From NCBI GenBank assembly GCA_947034885.2, contig OX344753.2, forward strand, positions 7,626,001 through 7,690,000: a DNA stretch of 64,000 bases, written 5' to 3'. Below are positions 24,601 to 34,487 of this stretch, one piece after another. A model generated the notes under the pieces. It saw only the letters and a program-made list of their open reading frames with translations. It was not told the DNA's origin and made no database searches. The stretch comes from Thuidium tamariscinum (taxonomy: Eukaryota; Streptophyta; Bryopsida; Hypnales; Thuidiaceae). The stretch's first letter is position 1; every line of letters begins with the position of its first letter. The position numbers were made by a program, and so were the translations under genes.

Positions 24601-24989
24601 GGTGCACCCATAGAAATGATGGAGATTGCTAAAAAAATTGGTTATTTTATGGCATGAATTAAAATTACTATGAATTTTGAAAGGCAAAAAGGGATGCAAA
24701 CCCATAGCCAATGTCTAAACTCTTTTAATTACGATCATTGAAGAATTCCTTTCCTACTAATCACTTTCTACTTTCTTGCTCACTAATTTGGGACATATGT
24801 TATGAACTTATTAGTCCCAACCTTGAAAAAGAAGAAAACAATTAGAAATTTGTTTCAGCCTTATTGAAAATAAATGAAGTTTACATGTTGGAGATGGGGT
24901 GCTGATTGCTTACAAGTGATTCTATCTTAGGTGCAATTTCTTTTATTCTATATATTCCCTAAAAATCATTCTTCAAAGAGTTTTAGCCC
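21601..24989. other. AT-rich intergenic DNA, no gene
   Basis: No reading frame above about 70 codons and nothing recognisable. Composition is strongly AT-rich throughout, with A/T runs and short palindromes typical of old, eroded repeats. Confidence 0.6.
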
Positions 24990-25218
24990 TTAACCCTGAA
25001 GCGCTACGACGTCCATATTCTGGACTGTGAACAGAGGGCTTCAAAGCCTTGTTTCATCCAATTAACTTCTCATTTATCAAATGTAACACTTGAATGTAGA
25101 AAATACAACCTTCCTTAATGACCAAATTCATTAAATTTTGATAAATGATATATTTGTACAAAGCTTTAAGCAAAAATGTGCAAAAATTCAAAAAAGGATT
25201 GAGACGCTTTAGGGTTAA
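24990..25218. mobile_element. TTAA-flanked MITE, 221 bp (P1)
   Basis: TTAA at 24990-24993 and 25215-25218 encloses 221 bp with inverted ends CCCTGAAGCGCTACG and (read inward from the right) CCCTAAAGCGTCTC. The CCCT start next to TTAA is typical of piggyBac-type elements. TTAA is its own reverse complement, so a TA duplication with an ACCCT end cannot be excluded. Too small to code for a transposase. Confidence 0.75.
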
Positions 25219-25734
25219 AGCCTCATTATTGCAATAGTGACTACAAGTTCAATACATATATAAGCATAATTTTACAAAAATTGGGCCTACCACCCCTAAC
25301 ATCAAATCCCTATTCCCTATAGTGTAAATGTTGAAACTTTCCCATCTCAATATATTTCTAGTGTATTTATACACAACTGAATATTGGAAATTCATCAATG
25401 ATAGTTTTCAATCAAGTATAAAGTAAAATTGTGGAGAGAAATTTCAGAAAATCCTCCCAAATCAAGTTTTTTTCAAAAATCTAAATTTGGTGTACTTGAT
25501 TGAGATTGTGCAAGAATACAATGGTGTAAGAATTTTGTATGAAAAACAGGGGCGGGGGCTTGGGTTTTTGTCACTTACTAGTTACTACTGTATATGAGGG
25601 AACCCTTCAGTTGGTCAGCTTCACCACGGTACTCTAGTCCACAGATACCGGTAGACCAGACGAAACGTGAACATGAAATACCAGTCTACCGGTGCACTTA
25701 TGTCTCTCTACCCTTCAATTCTTTCACAAGGAAG

Positions 25735-26115
25735 CTACAGTGGAAACACCCAAAACCGTCCAAATAAGGAATTCAGCACAGTTGGAGGCAACGTTTTCTA
25801 AAAATGATATTTTTCTTGTACTGGCGAGGGAAAATCATGAATTTAAAATTTAAAAAAATAAATTTGGATATAGTATGTAATTTCTACAAAGTTTCAAAGT
25901 GTTGGCTCCCTAGACCTGTGGAACCGTCCTGTAGGTGCCCCCAAAACTGAACCTTGCAAAAATCAGCACTCAGCCAACCAAATTTTCCTATGTGTTCTTT
26001 AGTTGTGTCAGCAAATTAGAATCATACATGTGACGAACACATTAAGGAAAGTCTACTGATGATTTGGGTGAACCTACAGTCCACTACAAGGAACAGGTGC
26101 GGGAATGGATGTTTT
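25735..26115 (+). repeat. Dispersed repeat family X, copy 3
   Basis: Starts CTACAGTGGAAACACCC like copy 2 and keeps the conserved order of blocks to about 26115 (GGAACAGGTGCGGGAATGG). It is close to copy 2 in the first 70 bases and more diverged later. It ends near a small GC-richer patch with several TACAGTAC motifs. Confidence 0.8.
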
Positions 26116-27259
26116 GCCCTTAAGCTTGGACAACATGCCAATTTAGTTCAGAGATTTGTAAGTTACTGCACTTTCCTATACACCGCAAAAATGATGTACA
26201 GCACGGTACAGTACCGATTGGAAATTACCGTATCCATCCAACCGCCACTGATGTTGGCACAATCGGGCAGTGTACAGTACAGGAGACTGCAGAGCACGGG
26301 GTTGGTTTGTGTCAACATTTTGTAACATTGCAATTTGTGAGGAAATGAAATGGAATACTTATCTTCAGAAATAAGGTGGTCTTCCTTCTTGAATGGATGA
26401 AATCACTACAAATCATTCAAGAAAAAGAGAGATTTACTTCAATGTGGGACAAATGTACAGTAAAAAAACTTACATTTCTCAACAAAAATTCCGTCGTAGA
26501 TGCAAATAGCTGCATCACTCTAGCAAGTTACACTGCGGTAGAAAGTCATGCCAGTATCTTACAAAATTGAACTCAAATGATACGAATTGTTTTTTTTAAA
26601 ATTAATCCAAAAAAAAACTGCGGGCTAATCTCAGTACAGTAGTCAGTACTGTAGCTGTTTGTTTGATGGAATCGGATGACTTTCATCCTCTTTCAGTTCA
26701 TCCTTCACCGACTCCATTGGACGTTCATCCAGGCAGGCAGGCAGGCGCCCCCCCATTCAATCACTGGCACAAATAATGAGCTCCGACCCTCAATGCCAAC
26801 TCTCATCTGGCTGGGTTCCTCTTCGCTGGGCTGGCTTTGCCGTTCCTCTGCCAGATCACCTGGCTTAAAGGTTGGCTGGCTGACATGTCAGGCAGGGCCC
26901 ACACCCACATACCAAACAATTTTTTTTTTTAATTTTTTAAAAATTGAAGGAGATTTGAGTTATTTGTAAAGTACCCTAAACCGGGGTCTAAACCCATGAG
27001 TTTTGTGAAAAAGTCGGTTGAGTTAAAAAAAGTCAAAATAAAAGTGGATATGAAACTTATTTTTCCATCAAAATGGTGCCTAAAAAATTTTGGTCCCCAC
27101 TTTTGAAGTTGTGTGACATAAGTATCTTGCAAAAAAGTTTGACGCTTCAACTATAGTTGCCTTCTCAACTTCAAAAAAAGCCATGCCCAAAGTAGGGGGG
27201 ATTTTACAAATAACTCAATTGAGCGAACTAGTCATAACCCTTTGTTTAGTTTATAACCC
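26116..27259. other. Intergenic region, no gene supported
   Basis: Contains GTACAGTACC and CAGTACAGTAGTCAGTACTG palindromic patches (about 26205-26215, 26631-26652) and a CAGGCAGGCAGGC run near 26733. An 88-codon frame at 26059-26325 starts inside repeat X and is not convincing. Confidence 0.45.
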
Positions 27260-27707
27260 TTAACCCTTAAACACCGAGGTGGATATTTTGCATCCAATGA
27301 ATGACAAAGAATCCTTCCTTGTAGGACAAAAGCGCAACCATGCATCCTTGGTAATAGGGGTGGAAAGGGGAGATCTTCTACAGGACTTGAACTTCCAATG
27401 AGTAAATTTGATTTATTCAAAGTGGATGATATCACACGGTATCAAAATGTATGATTTTTACAACCACTAGTTTGTCATTAGAGGATTAAACAACAACCTA
27501 GTGATTGTAGAAATCATCAGTTTTGATAGTGTAGGAATCATTGGTTTAAGAAAATCCAAAAGCACGCATTGGAAGTCCAATTATTATAGAAGATCTTCCA
27601 TTTCCACCTCTAATTCCAAAGATGAATATTTGCAATTCTATCCTACTTAACAAGATACTCTCTCATTCATCAACTTGGAAAGTGCTTTGATGTTGTTTAT
27701 GGGTTAA
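27260..27707. mobile_element. TTAA-flanked element, 440 bp (P2)
   Basis: TTAA at 27260-27263 and 27704-27707. Inward ends are CCCTTAAACACCGAGG (left) and CCCATAAACAACATC (right). Similarity continues inward as subterminal inverted arms: 27330-27400 pairs with about 27555-27620 around GGAAGATCTTCT-like sequence. The same internal blocks recur in P7 (56866-57066) and in the solo end at about 30975-31065, so these form one subfamily. Non-coding. Confidence 0.7.
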
Positions 27708-28874
27708 CCTTGTAACAATATACCCTCCATGACCCTTGAGGTAGTCACTAAAATTTTCTAATTCTTGGACCAAATGTAGGTACATTCTCTTTTTCAACAA
27801 CTAATAGTGAAGTCATTCATCCAACCACTTTGGTCCATAGCATCTTTACAACATAAAACCCTGGAATATCAAGTTTGTAACTATGAAAATCATCCTTTTG
27901 GAATACCATGTAAATCCAATTTATTTTAAAAAAACAAGAACTAGCACTCATTGGAGATCAAACTAAAATACTAACTATAAAAGGCTCCCCTTTTCACAAT
28001 TAGTACTTAAAATTGGAACATCTACATTTCTATCTTTTGTAGAAATCATCCATTAGAGACTTAGTTATAGTGTTGGTGTGACTAAAATAAATTACACACA
28101 AGTAATTGACATTGATGACTATTAAGAATATATACTTATTGTTATAAAGAAATATCAAAAATCAATTATAGGATCTTATTGGCAATTGAAAGAAGTGTCT
28201 ACTATACTTTGGCATGCCTTGTTTGGATACTATGTGAATAAGTTAAGAAGCATTAGATGAAATTCACCTATCAAACAAGACTACAAATTCTCAAATAGTG
28301 GAGAACTTTGGGAACTGTACCAAATCAACATTCAATACAATTAAAAGATGGCCACATTAAATAATTCATATAATGATTTTTTAAAATTCTTTTTAATTTA
28401 AAATATATATATTTTAATTTGTTTGTATTGTTTTGATAGTGTCTAACTAGTCTTTCACTATATTAGAAACAACAAGGGGAACAAGCCTAAAACGGCCCTC
28501 CATTGCCTCAAATCTCCTCTAATGTTTTAAAGTTTTGATTGTTGATATAGAAAAATTCAACACTAAGTTCCCTTGTTTAGGCTCTCGTGTCCTAATTGTA
28601 TTCACATCATATAGTTGATATCAAGGTTTGAATGTTGGTTTTTGGTCTAAAATTAGATGTTATATTTTGGATAGTGATGATTATAGGTATTCATATTTTA
28701 CACCCAAAAGCCATTGAATAAGAATGTGAAAATGGCTTCTATAACTGAATCATTGAATTTTATTATAAAGGCTTGCCAAGGGATAGAATCAAATTCCTTT
28801 ATTATGCATTGTTTAGAATAGTATAAATAACTATGAATGTTCAAAGTACTTAAATAGGTGTATATAATATTGAA
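27708..28874. other. AT-rich intergenic DNA, no gene
   Basis: No supported gene or recognisable element; AT-rich with scattered short inverted repeats. Confidence 0.5.
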
Positions 28875-29790
28875 TTAACTCCTAAAGATTCATGGCCTTT
28901 TGGGTTTTAAGAAAATCATTGCTTTTGAAGTGTTATAGGTTAAATGTCACTAGGGTATAGAAATCTTAGTCATACAATCTTGTAATGTATGTGTTTTATC
29001 ATAATTTTTTAGAGTTGAAAATCCATTTGGAAGTGAACTTTGATTTCTAAACCTACTCAATGAAAAAACTTCAAACTAAATAAAAAGTGATTTAAAACCA
29101 ACATATATACACATTGGTGAAAGAAAATATCATTCAAGTGATTCATTGTTTCTACATAATGGATTTGAAATGTCAAAAAACTACAAAAACAAGTTGTTAA
29201 AAAGATATTTACCATTGAATTCCTTTCGACTAAAATGCTTCTCAATCACTTATAAAATCTTGGATTGATATGAAATTTTGACCACACAAACAAGACTAGT
29301 ATGTTCAACTTTTATATATATTTTTTAATTAGAAATGGACACTATGTGAAGAAGAAATAAAATTTTGAAGTTCAAAGTAATCCAATTCTATTTGAATTTT
29401 TGAACTTTGAATTGCTTCCAAACATTCAAATTTTTTTGAATTGAGGTTAAAGTTTTACGATAATAAATAGACTTCAAGGAAAACATCATTCAACAAATTA
29501 TATTGAAATCTAACATTAGATGAAGAAGATACAAGCCTTGAAAGTTGCAAACATCAAAATATAGTTTGGTGAACTCAAATTGAACTGATGAACTTCAAAT
29601 GGCTTCAAAATAATCAATACATCTTGGATTGATCTACAAAATTTTCAACACAAATCAGAAGAGAGAATGCATATTTTCCAACCAATTTTTATTGAATTTG
29701 GACATTGGATGCAAAATTTACAACACTTTGAGTTGGAGTTCTACACTATATAAGACACTTTTGGTCCCCTTAGAGGCACTTAGGAGTTAA
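28875..29790 (+). mobile_element. TTAA-flanked element, 908 bp (P3, family A copy)
   Basis: TTAA at 28875-28878 and 29787-29790, with matching inward ends CTCCTAAAG and CTCCTAAGT. The interior aligns with P5 (46860-47822) and with both halves of the inverted pair at 31435-33978. Shared markers are ACCTACTCAATGAAAAAAC, ACTAAAATGCTTCTCA and GATTGATATGAAATTTT. No coding capacity. Its junction region near 29091 serves as an empty site for the insertion at 31726-32021. Confidence 0.75.
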
Positions 29791-29933
29791 GGTTTTGATG
29801 AATACGAGTTTATATTTAATACAAGACTCTATAAGAGTTGGATTTAGAAGTTGTAAGTTAGATGCATTTACCTTCAACATTGAATTTACTTCACTTGAAC
29901 ATACTATAAAAGAAGCTTGACCAAATTGGTTAC

Positions 29934-30181
29934 ACTAAATAGTGAAATTAGATTGCTCTTCACTAATTTCTCAACGTTCCATACTATATAAATGTTTTAT
30001 TGTTAATATACAAGAATGCACTACTTTTGAATTAGTTGTTGGTGTAGTTGGAACTCATGAATCTCCATTAGTGCATTTGAGAAGATCTATAGAAATATTT
30101 GTTGACTTTGATGACTTATAGAGTAACTTTCTTAGGGTAAAGGAGCCTAAGTGTATATGCAATCTAATTTCACTATTTAGT
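29934..30181. repeat. 23-bp perfect inverted repeat, MITE-like
   Basis: ACTAAATAGTGAAATTAGATTGC at 29934-29956 is exactly inverted at 30159-30181, with 202 bp between. Similarity fades outside the arms. It could be a small non-autonomous element; no clear target duplication is seen. Confidence 0.6.
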
Positions 30182-31430
30182 ATAGAAGTTGAAGAACTAA
30201 GGTGTTTGACCAATAAAATGGTTGAGTTTTTTAATCTAACATCTTATCTAGACAAGGTTTAAATAAACCATATTCTCTACATACTCTTCCTTCTTTAGGA
30301 CTACATCAAGCCTCTACATAAATCATTATAGCCTATTAATCATTTATTGTTGTTGCATATTTTTTTCCCTCTTCAAAATACATAGGGATAGTTATTTGTT
30401 AATAGTTAAACAATTTTCTATTCCAACTAGATTTAGGGGCATATGTATGAAAAAAAGTTAAAATAAGCTCAACAAGTTGACAAATTCTTTATTACCCCCT
30501 TAAAAACAATTTGGTTGTTCAATGTGATCATTTGGAAGTTTGGATAGGTTTTTATATAGTCAATATAGAATGAATTTTTCTAAAATTTTGATAGGAAATA
30601 TTGGCATGCAAACATATAGTATTTGTTTCTAATTGGATGCCTAGATAAAAATTATATTTTTTGAATTTTTTTGAACAAGTTTTTTCAGAAATTTTAGACT
30701 ACGATGGGCAAAATCCTTTTTTATCCTTTGAAATTTGTTTGGTGTGTAACTAGCATTATATAGAATTCAAATGTCAAAAAAATTTCATGTCTAGTGCAAA
30801 AATCTCTTTTCAGGAGGACTTAATTGAGTCTTTTGAACTTGTCAAAGAAGATTTCGAAAAAAAGATTTTAACTTCAAATGCTATACTCTTTTAAGAATTC
30901 AATCTATGCGATCAAAGTTTTTGAAATTTTTTCCACTTTTCCTATAGTAGACTATTATAACTTTGCATTGTAAAATGCATCATCATATTTGCACTTGTAT
31001 CCTACATAGAAGGATTCTTTGTCATCTAGTAGGCAAAAATGGTTATGGCATCCATTAAGGGTTAAGAGGTGCAATAGAGCAAGCTAATTTCAGCGCATCA
31101 TGTTCATTCGGCCTGTTCATTTTTCCATTTGCTAGTTGAGATGCTATGAAGTAACTACACTTAAAATCACACAAATAAGCAATTCAACATGGTTCCCATT
31201 ATTCTATTCTATTTTTTGGTGTTATCTTATTGGTAGTCAAAAAGAGATTCTAAATTATTTCAGAATATATATATTTTGAATACAATATGGATAAACTACA
31301 AATTTTCAAAGTGTTCAATATAGGTGTTTCCAAAATTGACCATAGACTTTCATGAATAGTGGAAGTACATTTTAGGCAAGAAGTTGTAGTGTTTGGTTTT
31401 AGGAAGTGGTTGAAATTAGGTGTAGTTCCA
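30182..31430. other. AT-rich intergenic DNA with one solo TTAA-type end
   Basis: At about 30975-31065 the sequence matches (inverted) the left end of P2, with the shared block GAAGGATTCTTTGTCAT, and runs to AAGGG-TTAA (31062-31065). No partner end was found, so it is a solo or truncated relic. The rest is AT-rich with no gene. Confidence 0.5.
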
Positions 31431-31725
31431 TTAATCTCTCATTGTCTTAGGCCCAAATGTGTCTGAAAGCATCCTTGCTTTTCAAACCTTACAAGTCTAG
31501 ATGTCACTAATATATGAAATTCTCAATTGTACAATCTTGAGGTGTGCATGTTGTAGATGATGTGGATCAAATTTGGAGTCATTTGGCTGTAAATATTGCA
31601 AGACAATAGTGTTTTAGTGTTGAAAAAAGATGCTAAAATTATCCTGAAAATACATTTGGAGGAGAAATTTTGATTTCTAAACCTACTCAAATGAAAAAAC
31701 TGAAAACTGAAAAGTGCTTTAGAAC

Positions 31726-32021
31726 TAGGGGAGGATACTTCCCGTTTAATAATAATTTACGTGCAGCGGAAGATAGGGTACATTTAAATAATCTTGGATA
31801 AAATTTATAATAAATTTATATATAAAATAGGGGAAATTAAAAAGGCAAAGTGTTTTAAAAATAAAATAGGGATGATAATATGGCTGATTTTTCCGCTTTA
31901 TGGTAAAATAGGGTCCCTTTTAATGTTGCCAAGTAATGATTACAAGTAATTGATAGCCCCCCTAAAAATACCCCAACGCCGCACGTGGGTCCCCCAAATA
32001 CACAAGAAGTGTCCTCCCCGG
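31726..32021. mobile_element. 296-bp element with 10-bp target duplication
   Basis: GCTTTAGAAC is duplicated at 31716-31725 and 32022-32031. The element's inward ends match at 13 of 16 positions: left TAGGGGAGGATACTTC and right (inverted) CCGGGGAGGACACTTC. Sister copies lack the insert (AAGTGATTTAAAACCAAC near 29091, GTGCTTCAAAATCAAC near 47135). A 9-11-bp duplication fits a Mutator-like non-autonomous element, though the inverted ends are short. A 104-codon minus frame spans parts of it and is not considered a gene. Confidence 0.75.
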
Positions 32022-32237
32022 GCTTTAGAACCAACATATGAACACATTGTATAGAGTAATGCTTGAAGAAGAGGGGATTGTAGGAAAAAAATGCATTGAC
32101 ATGGAGGGCGGAGCTCAACGAGGAGGTTTTTTTCCCTATAGTCTTGATGACGAGGACATTGCCCAACATAAACTATTGCCAAAAAATTGACAAAGAAAAT
32201 GAACATTTGGGATGAAAGTCAGATGTTGGATGAAAAG

Positions 32238-32287
32238 GTTGTAATGCCTAATTATGCTAGTAAAATTGTGTAATTAGGCATTACAAC
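32238..32287. repeat. 17-bp stem hairpin
   Basis: GTTGTAATGCCTAATTA (32238-32254) is exactly inverted at 32271-32287 across a 16-base loop. It lies inside the ~300-bp segment unique to this copy of family A and may be part of a further insertion whose ends were not resolved. Confidence 0.75.
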
Positions 32288-32994
32288 TTGATTGCGCAAT
32301 AGAACTTGCCTAGAAATTCTATGAGAGATTTCTTAGGAAATAGTGAAGAAAATGCCATTCAATCATCTCATTGTATTTGCAAAATTGTTTTGAAATGTAG
32401 AAAAATTATGAAAAAGTTGCAAAAAATACACCTATGACTAAACCTCTTTCTACTAAAATACTTCTTAGTCACTCATAACTCCTTGGATTGATATGGAATT
32501 TTAAACACACAAACGAGACTATTGTGTGCAACTTTTCAAAAAAAGTTTATTGGAAATGGACATTGTATGATGGAATAAGCCACTAAAATCCATTGTAATC
32601 CAAAAATGTTTGGATTTTGAACTTTGAATTGCTCCCAAACATTCAAAACAACTTGGATGGATATGAAAATTCTACCACAATTATAATTACGCTTCAAGAA
32701 AAATACAATCCAATAATTTTTTTATTGAAAACTAACATTGCATGAAAAAGATACAAGCCTCCAAAGTTTCAACCATTGAAATGAAATTTGGTGGATTCAA
32801 TTGAACTTGTAAACTTTGAATGGCTTTCAAAAAATTTGTTCATCTTGGATTGATCTAAAAACTTTACCACACAAACTAAACTAGTATGTGCAACTTTTCC
32901 AACTAGTTTTATTGAATTCAGACATTGAATGCAAAATTACAATGCTTTGAATTGGATTGCTAAACTGTGTGAGGACACCTTAGGCAATGAGGGA

Positions 32995-33982
32995 TGAACC
33001 CCTCAATGCCCAGGGGCTCAAAAATTGCCTCACATAGTCCAACAGTCCAATTCAAAGTGCTATAACTTTTGCATCCAATGTTCAAATTCAATAAAATTGA
33101 ATGGAAAATTTTTTCTTCTTAGTCTAGTTTGTGTGGTAAAATTTTCATATCAATACAAGGTGTATAGATTTTGTGGAAGCTAATCAGAATTCACAAGTTC
33201 AATTCAAATTCACAAAATTGCAATTGATGGCTCCAACTTTGGGGGCTTTTATCTCCTTCATCTAATGTTTATTTTCAATCAAATTTGTTGGTTTGAATTC
33301 CTCTAGATGTTCAATTATTGTGGTCAAATTTTCCTGGCAATCCAAGTTGTTTTGAATGTTTGGGAGCAATTCAAAGTTCAAAGACTAGACATTTTTGGAT
33401 TATAGTGAACTTTGGCGGCTTGTTTCTTCTTCATATGGTGTCCATTAATTTCTACTATTTTTTTTGAAAAAGCTGCGCATTCTAGTCTAGTTTGAGTGGC
33501 TCAAATTTCATATCAATCTACAAATTTATGAGTGATTAAAAAGCATTTTAGTAGATGGATGTACAATCATAGATGTGTTTTTTGCACCATTTTTTTGCTA
33601 GTTTTTTTTTTGCTATTTCAAGGTCATTTTGCAAACACAATTAGTCAATTGAATGACATTTTTTTTGCACCAATGTCTTTGTATGTTGGTTTTGAAGCAT
33701 TTTTCAGTTTAAAATATTTTCATTTGAATAGGTTTAGAAATCAAATTTCACCTTCAAATGTGTTCTTAGGAAAATTTCAGCATCTTTTTTCAACACTAAA
33801 ACATTACAGTCTTGCGACCTCTCCAACCAAATGGCTTCAAATTTGATCCACATCATCTACAACAGGCACATTACAAGATTGTATGATTGAGATTTTCATA
33901 CCTTAGTGACATGTAGACTTATAAGGCTTGAAAACCAAAGATGTTTTTCCACCCAAAAAGGCCTTGGACCTTGAAAGGTTAA
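32995..33982 (-). mobile_element. TTAA-type family A copy, right half of an inverted pair (P4b)
   Basis: Read on minus it starts at TTAA (33979-33982) as CCTTTCAAGGTCCAAGGCC and follows the same order as P3 and P5 down to GAGGGG-TTCA at the shared junction with P4a. The tail-to-tail arrangement makes a palindrome of about 2.5 kb. Frames of up to 104 codons on plus are low-complexity and not genes. Confidence 0.7.
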
Positions 33983-34346
33983 GCAAACTATTGATCAATG
34001 TTGGCAGGATTTATTCACACACCTACAAAAGTTACACCACCCATTGCATGGTTGATTTTTTTTTGCATGGCGTAACTTTTGTACGTGCGTGAATAATTTG
34101 CGTCCCCTTGCCTTGTCGTCTTGAAGCCTTCGCTTGATCCACTTGAGCTGCATCATCATGATGGTGTCAGTCAGTAGTGCATTGGGGATGCAAACGCAAG
34201 TGTACTACAGTTGGAGTGGGTACGGCTTCTTCAGTTCTTCGCATGAAATTATTGAGCTCACTTGGAAGACCACAACAGAAACAGGTGGGACTCTCTTGGG
34301 AAATTATGCATCCTTTTGGAAACAGATGCTCATGCTCCCTAACTTT

Positions 34347-34487
34347 GAGCATCCCCATGCCTGCTCTTCAAATGCCACACTTTAAACACTCTGGACCATT
34401 GATCTTTCTCTGACAAGGAGAATCTATGGTCCAAAATGGTCCAAAATGGTTAAAGTGTTGCTTTGAAGTGCAGCCATGGGGATGCTC
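34347..34487. mobile_element. PIF/Harbinger-type hairpin MITE, 141 bp
   Basis: The two ends are GAGCATCCCCATGCCTGC and (inverted) GAGCATCCCCATGGCTGC. The arms of about 55-60 bp fold back on each other (CTTCAAA, ACACTTTAA and TGGACCAT recur in both). GAGCATC-CCA ends are typical of Tourist/PIF-Harbinger MITEs, which duplicate TTA/TAA; here the flanks are TTT and TTA, so the duplication is imperfect. A short direct repeat ATGGTCCAAA sits in the right arm. Confidence 0.75.

Larger units (their letters stand above)
31431..32998 (+). mobile_element. TTAA-type family A copy, left half of an inverted pair (P4a)
   Basis: Starts at TTAA (31431-31434) with TCTCTCATTGTCTTAGG, matching the left end of P5. 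It ends at a degenerate TGAA (32995-32998), where an inverted copy begins. It is longer than P3 and P5 because a 296-bp element is inserted at 31726-32021, and roughly 300 bp at about 32049-32344 is also absent from the other copies. Non-coding. Confidence 0.7.

Noticed and set aside
27260..31065. A single 3.8-kb element from the TTAA at 27260 to the TTAA at 31065
   Set aside because: The two ends are homologous and inverted, but the left end pairs better with the nearby end at 27703, and P3 lies between as a complete separate element. Treated as P2 plus a solo end.
31855..33846. Frames of 88-104 codons within the TTAA-type elements
   Set aside because: They span insertion boundaries or low-complexity DNA and lack any transposase motif.
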